This document shows positions 12,601-24,600 of a stretch of 64,000 bases of DNA, piece by piece. The DNA is from Agrypnia vestita. Taxonomy: Eukaryota; Arthropoda; Insecta; Trichoptera; Phryganeidae. The notes beneath the pieces are model-generated. The model saw only the letters and a list, made by a program, of their open reading frames with translations. It did not search any database and was not told where the DNA came from. A program made the position numbers and the translations under genes. The stretch covers positions 1 through 64,000 of the forward strand of contig JADDOH010007996.1 of assembly GCA_016648135.1 (NCBI GenBank). The letters run 5' to 3'. Numbering within the stretch: position 1 is the stretch's first letter; every line of letters begins with the position of its first letter.

Positions 12601-15600
12601 TTGTACAGATTTTGGTGTCTAGATATGCCTGTGAGACAGGCAACAGCGGTGATACTTACAAGTATCACTCAATAAATAAGTGATACTTACAAGTGTCACC
12701 GCTTGTGGCGCCTCCATTGCGTGTTGTTATGTGAATCCATATTAAATTTTGTTTACGTTATTTCGTAATCATTTGAAGGATTTCAGTTTTTGTCCGTGAG
12801 GAAGCATGTAAATTTTCCATTGATTTTTTTATAAACAATTCTTAAATTAAGGGCGTTATTATTGTTTAGAGTCAAAAGTATAATGCCACGTTTGAAAGAT
12901 GTCTTCATGAATGCCTTGAATGGGTTAATTAAATATAAAAATAAAATGCAATTTCAAAAAATTTAGTGCAGTAAATAAATATTTAAATTGAGATAAAAGT
13001 CTTTTCAATATTTCATATTTCGAGTATATTTTAAACATTTTCACTGCATAGATTTACTATTAAGTCATTGTGCATTACTTCCAGGTCTGACTTACCCACT
13101 GTATTCCATAGTTTGTAAGAATTTACTCGAGAAATGTAGTGTTTCGATACAAGCCAATCGGCAAATATACTGATCACTATTCCGGCCAGCCATGCGGTGA
13201 GGTAGGGCATCGCACTGATCAGAGAATTCTGTATGGGAATATGAAAATTGTGCATGTAATTCACAAATAGAAATCCAATAACCTTTTAAAAGATGAGGGG
13301 TGATGAAGGAAATGAGTCATATCGATGGATGTGATCACAAGTCATGAACTGAAATAAATGTGACGGATTACTTTGCTTATATTACTTGTTTTATGAATGA
13401 GCTAGATAGGACTGGAGGGAAAATCCTTAAGGGGTTACGACACTTCGGGAGCCTGAAATTTAGGTGATTTTTTACAAGGATATAATTAATTATGTAGATT
13501 TTTTTATCGGCTCTTATAGCCCTTGTAGCCCAGTGAGGTCAGGCGAGGTCACATTTAATCTATGTGATATACTCAAGCCTGGGTGTTTTGTGATGTGTTT
13601 CGCTTCTGTAATTGGATCTATTGGCCTGTTGAAGCGTAAATAAAATTTAAAAAAAAGTACACATGTAAGTGCACCGGGAAAAGTTTCATCCCAGTTACGG
13701 CGGTGGAGGTCCATGGGAATGAATATGGCGCTATCATTGTTTTTTCTAAAATCTTCCAATAAAATAATTGTTTAATATGTGCCTTAATAAGCGCCAATAA
13801 AAAAATATTAATAATCACCTCCTATTAAAATAAAAATATTAAAAATCACCAAATTTCTACATCAATTTTAGGCTTCCAGGGTAGTGTAACCCCTTAATGG
13901 ATTAAAGCTAAAATTATTTTGAAATTTCGAGATGGTTTAGGATGGTCGAGGAGAAAATTTTAAGTGGAATGTTTGTAATTGGCATAATTTACTATTTTTT
14001 ATCTCTTGTATGTTAATTTACGATTTGCTATTAACTTTTCCTAAAATAAATAGATGGCACGAAAAGTGAATAATGCCAATCTTATGACCCGCATCCATGG
14101 AAGAGATCACGGAAGACAATCTCTGAGTCAAGGTTTTGCTCTCATGAAATTCGTTGAAGACAACTCTCAGCTTATGTAGTGGCCGTATGCACACCATATT
14201 TCAAAGATTGATCGTCTTGCACCTCTCTTTATAATTTTAGTAAGTCAAATGTCAGTCCTTTGATTATTTATAATCCTTTGATTATTTACAAACGTGGACA
14301 TGAGCCGTTAGAATGTATCTTTATTTATTTTAGATAGGAGAGGTGAATGGATTTGACATGTCAACCCAAATTGTCAAAACGATTGTTGTGCACATGGGTT
14401 TGAGTTTTGTCTCTTTCTATTAATCACATTCTTATATCTTCAGATCAAAATCTCGATAAGTGTACATGATACTGAGATTATCTCATTTCATAAACAGGTG
14501 ACATTATGTTCAGACAGATGGCCATTGTTAGAGTTAATTTGAAAAGTTCCGGGGAATGTAACGACTGACGGATATTTACCTGTTCCAGATTCATGTGCAG
14601 TATGTTGTTCATGTACGAGGGCAGCTCGGTGAGTTGGGTGTAGAACTGCCACGACATCCCGCATTGCGTTATCAAGATAGCCCAGAGTGGCAGACATCGA
14701 ACAAAGTGGCCCCACGGTATCGGACCGGGCTTTTTGTCCACCTGTTGTTATCATGTAAATTAAGGATATTAACTCAAATAAAAAATGTACACATAAAATT
14801 ATACAGAAAGAACATTGAGAAATCATAAATTTTTATAGATCTTGCTTGAATTTGTGGAATCTGGATATTCCATTTATATACTAATTTAAGAATAACTAAT
14901 CTGTGTTCTGTAAAAGGGGGCCTTAAATTTTTCCTTGTTAAATTTGTATGATGTTGCTCTATGAAGAAAACAAATCAATGAATATTCGAGAAAAGCAAAA
15001 AATTAATAGAATGTCTACTTTAATACTGTCACAAGACTGTAGAAACAAAAAGAATCACGACATTCTGTCTATAAAAAGCAACATAAAAAGCTACACGAAC
15101 ACAGTTTTATCGTGACAGTTCGGCGATTACATAAAAAAGCATATTTTAAAAAATGAGGGTAAACAACACTGTTTTATTCCACTATATTTATTTTGAATTG
15201 TTAGAACGTTTTCGGGATTTCTCCCATTGTCAATAATAACACGTTTACAACGTGTTGTTATTGACAATGAGAGTTGAGTTGTAAACGTGTTGTTATTGAC
15301 AATGGGAGAAATTCTGAAAACGTTCTAACAATTCAAAATAAATATAGTGGAATAAAACAGTGTTGTTTACCCTCATTTTTTAAAAATATTAAAAATGAAT
15401 TTCCACAATGTTACAAACAAAAAACTTGAACATTTAAAAAAGCATATTAGCGAAAGTGGCATTATACTGCGAATTATAAGCGGCCATCGAAATACATTAC
15501 GAGAGTACCTACCAGGCGTTCGATAGTGAATAAGTGCGGTCACAGAGTTGCAAATATTCTAGAAAGACGAGTATAAAATGTTCCACAGACGAGTGATTAG

Positions 15601-18600
15601 GGTGAAATTAGTCCGAATTACATAATACTGCTCCAGTTAATTTCGTGTTCAGCAACTTTGGTGATTAAATAAAATTTAAATTAATTTCGAGTGTTTTATT
15701 TGTCCCCCGTCGCCGCGACCCCACGACAATACAAACAATTTTGAAAGAAAATGGCTGCAATTATAACAGACATGTACCAAAATATTTTTAAACACAGTTA
15801 AATGCTACCAGAATGTTTGTCTTATATTTTTGTATATAATTAATAAAAATTAAGTTTATAATATATAAGTGGTGAAAAATTATGTCACCACAAAATTATT
15901 TTGCTGTTTTTGAAGACGAAAATATTTTTGTACATTTCATTATAAATATAACTCATTATAAGCGAGTACATATAAACTTAATTTGGATTAAACGTGTTTT
16001 TCAATTATCCGGGCTCAAGTCCCACAATTAGCTTGGATAATCCGCACGCAATCCCATTTCCACATTTTGTGCACATCTCTAGTGAGTGAATCACAATGTT
16101 GAGTAATGTGTGTCATATGGGTCAAGCAATATTGACTGCAGATAATGCACGACCTCAACCCGTTGCCCTCTCCTAACGGTCATCATCACTGTTCAAGTTG
16201 CATAAACACACAGGCTGGCGGAAAAGACATTCAAGTCGTATTTTGTAATAAATTACATAAATAAGACTATAAGAGTCAAACAAAACTATGATACTGTACT
16301 AAGTTTAAAAGACATGTGAGTGTGCTACAAAGAACAGTTTTTATCAATAAATCAGGAAGCCATAGTTGCATGAAAACATGAGTGATTATTTATATTTATT
16401 CAAACGATAATAAGGTACATATTACCACAGAGTCTAAAAATGTACTCAACTGGACCGGCGAGAAAAATGGGTCACAGAGGAATAATGTCCCTCCTCGCAC
16501 ATATATAAGACACTTTTATAATGTGGTTAAAGTATTTGTTCTTGCATTATTTTAATCCCTTAGTAAACAAAATGCATTTTTTACAATATAAGAATTTTTT
16601 TTTTAAAGTTTGTTCCAAACCATGTCTCTTAAGTAAAAATATTTTCTTGTAATAAATCGTAGCTTATTTACTAGGACATTATACTTTTTAAGAATATTTA
16701 GTTTGACCTTTTCATAGTTGTTCATATTTACAAACTCGTAAGCTCGCGGAACTCATTAATACAATCTAATTTATAGATTTAGAATTCGCAAAAGTATTGC
16801 TAAATTAGTAAAAAATCGTGAACAAAGGTGCTAATTATATTAAAAACATATATATTCGCGTATTCCCAGTAAATATCTCAAAAATGGTATATTATTATGA
16901 GAAAAATAGCGCAACCAATTGCCGACCGCACTTTTAATGAGGTTCGAGGCAATTTTTTTTAGTTTGAATCTACTCATTGTACAATTACCAATGTTCGGCG
17001 GTTGCAAATATCGATCTATATGTGACATTTTTGTGATATTATGTGACTTTCAAAAATTTCAAATGATGTAAAATACGAGGGCGGTCCAATAAGTACCTAG
17101 CCTCACCGCCCGATGGCGCTACTATCGCAAGAGAAATTTACTATTGTGTAGTACATTCTCGTAGACGACTACTGTCAAAATTTCAGTCGAATCGGACTCG
17201 TAGTTTTGTTTTGACCGCGTGTGGAAGTGGGCGTGTCCGCGGAATTTAGAAAAATGGAAAAAGAGCAATATCGGTCAGTGATTCGATTCTTGTTTTTGGA
17301 AAAGAAATCGCGCAGCGAAATCAAAGAGCGCTTGGATGCTGTGTATGGTGACTCTTCTCCTTCGATGGCGACTGTCAAAAAATGGTTTAATGAGTTTCAA
17401 CGTGGTTGCACATCGGTTTTTGATGAGCCACGCCCAGGTGCCCCGAAAACGGCTACCACGAAGGATAACAAAAAAAATCCACGATCTCGTATTAGCAGAC
17501 CGCCGATTGAAGGTGCGCGAGATAGCTGAGACAGTAGGCATCTCAAAAGGCCGCGTGGGTCATATCCTGCATGAAATTTTGGGCATGAGAAAACTGTCGG
17601 CGCGATGGGTGCCGCGTTTGCTCACTCCGGACAACAAGCGAAACCGTGAGACTACTTCAGAGCAGTGTTTGACGTTATTTAAGCGCAATCCGAAGGAGTT
17701 TCTACGTCGTTTCGTGACCGTCGACGAAACATGGATCCACTGGTACACACCAGAGACCAAGGAACAGTCGAAACAGTGGACTTCACCCGGTGAACGTGCT
17801 CCGAAGAAGGCGAAGACTGTCCTATCGGCCGGAAAGGTGATGGCCACCGTTTTCTGGGATTCACAAGGTGTGATCTACATCGACTACCTGGAGAAGGGCA
17901 AAACGATCACAGGGCTGTACTATGCCGAATTATTGGGCCGATTCGACGCCGAATTGCAGAAAAAACGGCCACATTTGGCGAAGAAAAAAGTGTTCTTCCA
18001 CCATGACAACGCACCGGCTCACACCTCCGCCCTCGCCACGGCCAAATTGGTCGAATTGGGCTACAAACTGCTGCCCCATCAACCGTATTCTCCAGATTTG
18101 GCCCCGTGCGACTTCTTTTTGTTTCCAAACTTGAAAAAGTCACTCGGCAGAAATTTGAGTTGAATGAGGAGCTCATCACCGCCACGGAGGCCTACTTTGC
18201 AGACCTCGAGAAAACGTATTTTTCAGACGGGTTAAAGAAATTGGAGCTTCGCTGGATCAAGTGTATCGAGCTAAAAGGAGATTACGTTGAGATATAAATT
18301 GCCACTTTTCCAAAATTTTCGTTTTTCTTTTGTAGGCTAGGTACTTATTGGACCGCCCTCGTATATTGATTCACGGTGCAAGGGTCTAAAAGTCATCCCG
18401 AATCCAAATAAACGGGATTAAACAACTACATATTTATTGTCTATTGTGTTTTAAAAAATTCTATTGTGTGTTTTAAAAAATTCTAATTATATTGAACATG
18501 GATTATTGGGGTTCGAATTAACGAGGTATTACTGTATATAAATAGATAATATATTTTATAAAATATAAGTTGCTTTAAGGATAAATCATTCTTTACCATT

Positions 18601-21600
18601 TATTAATGGATTTTAAAGCATTGATTATCACATAATAATTTCCATATAATGCTTGTATAATTATTGTTGTTCAAGAGTTAGTCCATGTCAAACAAAGTTT
18701 GCTCTAAATGTGTATTGATACATGTATTGAACAATAATAATTACTCATAAACTTACAAGTCTAGATCTGTTCGTGATTAGTGTAAGGAAAAATTTTATTT
18801 AGACATTGGTAAGTAACTTCAAGTGATAAAAGGGAACAAAAACTAAACGAGTAGCCGGGGTGCTGGAAACATGCATAATGGTGCTTTGATGTCGAAGGAT
18901 GTATAATGCTATATTTTTCTGCCTGTTGATATATAATTCATTGTTCAAATAATATCGAACCTTTATTTTCTCTACCCAAACAAAGAAAGCATGGCAGGCG
19001 TCCTTTGGTGGAGATGTGTGGGGGACTTTCATGTACATGCGTGAATTTTTTCAGTCAGTCTCTGAGTGAAGTAGTGTAGTTAAGACCCGTCAGATTAACA
19101 ATTATTGTGAAATAACAGAATAATTTGAGCAGTGATATTGTAAAACTAATTGTCAAAAGCTTGGCAATACCAAAGTAGAAACCATTCGCAAGATCCAACG
19201 GCCTTTTGGGGACAATGTTGTAAGCATGTGACGGATAAAGGAGTAGTACAACCACTTAAAATATGGCCGAACATGAGTGAACAGCGTCCTTCACACTCTT
19301 CAAGCCTAAATGCTTGAAGAGTGTCCTCAAAATTTGTGATAAAGCAGCGACAAGTTGGTAGCTCCATCACGATAATGCATTCTCTGATTTATTGCATCTG
19401 ATTCAGACTGTCTTGGCACACACTCCCCACTCTCCCGATATGACTCCGTGTAATTTTTGGCTATTCCCCAAATTAAAAATGTCGCTGAAAGGCGCCCGAT
19501 TTGAATCAAGAGAAGGCATTATGCGGAATAAATAATACGAAGTGTTTCCAACAATAGCGGGACCACAGGGAGAATTGTGTGCTTTACCATTATTACAGTG
19601 TGCATGAATAAATGTATTTCGCCTGACCAAAGGTTCGATATTTTTTAAATGCACTTCGTGAATATTAATTTTTGATACATGTGTCCTGCAGGGCCACTTG
19701 TGTTGAGGTACCGGGTCGTGATAATGAAACAAATGAAAGCGCACTTAGTTGGTAGAGACATGTAATGACTAACGTGAGGTCCGATGGTCCATGAGATGTA
19801 CTCCAGCTCCTTGGGACATATTCTGGGGTGTGTGTGGGGCGTATCATACACTAGGAACAACCAGGCTACGAACCAAACGATGCCCAGCCCGCCGAACAGG
19901 TAGAAGCACAGTGGCCAGCCGCCCCCGTACTCCAGGGTGCACAGCCAGGCAGACACGGGCAGGGATATTATAGAGCCAAAGTTGGATCCTGTTGGATTCA
20001 TTTTATAACATACAAATACAAAGCTGTATGAATAATATTTTTTATGTGTAAGATATACAAGGGTGTACCAGAGCTAACAGCAGAAACTTGGCCGGTAGAT
20101 TCCTGACCATGTTATGAGTCTAAAATGTTCAAGCAACCATGGCCTAATATCAATAGTTATGGAGATATGCAATATCAAAGTTTGCATTTTTTTTCAATAT
20201 TTCTGTCTTATTTTTTGCAAAAATTTGAACTATCATTACAGTAACTTATATTGATTATGAAAAATTCATTTGCTTCAATACAACTTAAATAAAATGATAA
20301 AAACCTTATAAAAATAACTTTTTTAAATTTTTGTGAGGTTTTTATCATTTTATTCGACTTGTATTAAAGCTAATTAATTTTTCATAATCAACATAAGTTA
20401 CCGTAATGATAGTTCAACTTTTTACAAAAAATAAGACAGAAATATTGAAAAAAATGCAAATTTTGATATTGCATAACTATTGACATTAGGCCATGGTTGC
20501 TTGAACATTTTAGACTCATAACATAGTCAGGAATCTACCTGCCAAGTTTCTGCTGCTAGCTCTGGTACACCCTGTATTTAATAAAAAAACGATTCATATT
20601 CATAAAAACATATATATATAGAATATGTTTAATGGCCGACTCTTCGGCCTTTTTTTAATTTTAATTAAAGGAATAAAACAATATACATTCATTGATTTGT
20701 ACTTTATTTCGTTTCACCCATTATACACTAGCAAAAGCACACATCTTCACAACATCATGTCATGTTGAATTTAATTCTACATGTGACGTCTAATGTAACA
20801 ACAAATTTAACTTAAAGTGCAACAGATTTCAACGAGTCGGCTATTAAACAAATTCTACCACTAGATATTTTCATGTTATAAAACTCTTGAAGACCAATGT
20901 TAACTTTGGATTTAAAAATGGATGTTTATTGTAATTTAGTCCAGATATAAATAATAAATGGTTCAGTTCTAGTTATCTATGGTGTCTAGTTATCAGGGGC
21001 GTGCAGTGAGAACATTGAAGTGTGTTTTTTATTTCTAAGCATACGTTTTGAAAAAATTCGAAATAGATAATACATACTCCTATCACAATAATTACCATTG
21101 TTCAGATTATAATATGTCACATAAATATTTAATTTCAATATTTTTTCTCCAATATCTTTACGTAAAAGTCATGCTTCAATGTTCTCACTGCACGCGCTTG
21201 CTAGTTATATACAAAGGTATCCAGGTAACCAAGTATCTACTCAATACCTTAAAAAAGTACGCTGAATATTGTTACAAGTGATAATTGATATTATTTTCAC
21301 TGAATCGTCTCTCAATAAGAATGCTATATTGTAATTGCATATCAGCAAAGAAAATAACAAGTATAATAGCAAACACCAAACCAACGATAACACTCAAACA
21401 TAATGTTTATCTGATAATGAAAAAATACAACTAAACTGGTAATCTGTTAACATTATTTACCAGCATATACCAATGCCGCAAACTTAGAGCGTTCCTCTGG
21501 AGGGATCCACCTTGCGAGCATCGCGTGCATGGCGGGGAAGGTAACCCCTTCACCGATCCCCTCCAAAACGCGAACAGCAATGAACATCGGGTAGCTCCAG

Positions 21601-24600
21601 TACGCTGCAGCTGGGCTCAACAGGGTGAACAGACCTGTCAGTAATACGCCGATGCCAAAAACACGCTTTCCACCAAACAACTCGGCCATGCGTCCTCCGG
21701 GAATCTACAAAAAAAAATTGATTCAAACTTTAGACTTTTATCTTAAATGGTACCCAGCATAACCCAACTAGACTCAGAATAAAAGTATAATATAGTTTAC
21801 ATCAATCTCTTCTGAAAAAAACAATATTGCTATTTTTATTATGTTACGCCAACACTCAACAATCAATTAATTTTGTTATTTTCAGAAAAGGTCAACTATT
21901 AATTAAACTTTTAAAGAAATTAATAAACTATTCTCAGATTTAATCATTAGTTTTAACGATGTTGTATGATGACAGATGGAATCGCCACCACCGTACGCGG
22001 GTCGGGAATTAGGAAAGAATTTTTTTCCTTCCCAATCTCCGCCGATAATGATTGATACTCTGACACCCGAGATATACTAGGCCAAAGCTAACTATGTTCA
22101 CAGCTGAAAAATTGTACTTACAGTCTTTTCCTAGTGCCAATTCAATCTCCACTTCTCCTGGCTTCGTTGAATCCAGAACAGATCGATCTGTCTCTTCCGA
22201 AAGGCTTATGTGAACTAAAATAGATTCGGATACCACTTGAAAAAGAATGTCAATTCTTAATAGAAAAGACACCTGCACACACGCTTTCCAACTGTCACTG
22301 GTCAGATTTATAAAAAGTTTAAATCCTGGCTAGCGGTTGGCGTAGAATACGTTGGGCGTCAGTGTCGACCAATCAAAATTATTCCGCAGCTGGCAGCCCG
22401 GCGGTCACGAAACAGATGTTCTTTTCAAAATAAATATTTTTAAATAAGTTAATGAATGAATTGTGTCGCAGGTGTTTACGTATTTGGTTTTGTTAAACAC
22501 TGGACTGGTCATCAATTGCATTCTGAAGCAGTACACAACATGGCAATGAGGGACCAAGAAATAAGAGATTTGAACAATGTTGCGGTGATGGCATCATCGA
22601 TAGCGAAAGAAAAGTTGTGGACAATAATGTGCATTTGACACTATTGCTTCATTTGTAATAGTTGAATATTAACACCACGTTCTAAAATGTTAACATTCCC
22701 ACAAAATTTAGCTTCTGCGTCTTCTTTGGCAATACATATAATAGCCTTTTATAATACTTATTAAGATCATATAATCATAACCTCCTCGGACTCAGAGTCG
22801 TCTATAGGAGACATAGATCAAAAGTTTGAAAAAATCTTTCAGATCAATGTTTGGCATTGTATCCTAACATAACCAACCATCAATAGACATTACTAGTGGT
22901 ATGTTTAATCCCAAATTTGAAATATTTTAAGAACTGTAAAAATGTTGTCGTTAAAGATTAATTAACGGACGGATTTTGATTATCCTTTAAGTCCAAGGAG
23001 GCAAAATGTCTTTGGTCAATTTTGATGGTCGGAAAATGCCAGAAAAATACACTAGCAATAAATATTGAAAAGCAGCGTGCATGCCAATTAATACCTATTA
23101 ACACATATTAATGAATCTTAAAAATTTCACTTAGTTTAAAATAGCAAAATAAAGTAATAATACTACTTAGAAATATTTTTAAAATAACACTAAAAACTAC
23201 CTGTGTCAAAACATATCCATAGAAAAAGGAACCCAGAACTACGCCTTGTTGTGTTTCATCCCAATTAAAGTCACCATTCCTCTGGAAATAATATAAGATA
23301 AATTAAATATTTTATTTTGTTATTTAGTTATGATACTGTGTCAAAAATATATACATACCCTTAAATACATAAAATTATGTCATTGTCTTTTCCTTACACG
23401 ACAATATTCAATGGTGCAATGTGGTTGAGCCATAAACATCTCTTTCTTGCCATTCTCTTCTCATTCATTTGTTACACATGACAAAATCACCTAAGCGATC
23501 CTTTTTTAATTCTGTTTACTAGGCTAAGATTAGCTTTACATTATCTAATTTATTCATTCTTTACTCAATCGTAAATACATTTGCCACATACATGCTCGAG
23601 TGACTCAATTACATGCATTCAGTTTACTTTTGTTCCTCTTTTGCCAGTCCCAGAATTCGCCCACATAGTATTGGTATCAGGACTCCGGTATGTAATCTTG
23701 CCTCGACTGACAAGTTTTAATTAGAAATTACTGCATTTAGAGCAGCATTCATTTTGTTCCCTGGAGTCACCATTTTTAAATCTCTAAACTTTTTTACACC
23801 CTATTGGTTAGGATTTTGCACTCCAGAATCATTGCCCTATAATATAATGTGACATACCGATATATTTATGTATATATACAGGTCATTCATTTCGGAATTT
23901 TAAATTCTCAGAGATTTTTTTCAATTTAAATATTATAAATAAAAATCAGACACAGGTTCCACGCTACCCACCATCGAGCAGGTTATACCTAAGGCTGTAA
24001 GAAGATGCACACAATTTGCTTTATATACTGATTGTAATTTTGTGAAAAAAAAAATCATACCATGGGTACCGTTGTGTTGTCATGTGGATCAAGGGCTGGA
24101 CAAACATCCAGTGTAGAATTGGTCACATTGGCGTTGACGGTAGAATTAATCATAGCCACTATTGCTACAGAAAGATTCACTCTCATTGCGTAGACATTTG
24201 CAAATCCCAGGAATCCCATGATTCCCAGGACTGTGCGTGCTTTCATGCATTGTGCTGTGTCAAAGACTGCAACCAAATTAACAATTATTATTTGTGTTAA
24301 TGTAATAGTAGTCTATGAAGCTCGGTCAATAAATAATAATTTTATTCATTTGGTTATCTAACAGGAAGACATAAATACATGGTGAGAAAAGAATATAGCA
24401 AAAAAATTAGTTGTTCAGCGTATCTCATAGCTAGTAGCAACAACTTTACCTTCCTGCCTTGATAAAGAGTCGAAAATGTTCAAGCAACCATGACCTAATT
24501 AATATCAATAGTTGTGGAGGTATGCAATATCAAAGTTTGCATTTTTTTATATAATAAATATCATTACAATAATTTGTAATAAAAATTGATTATGAAAAAT

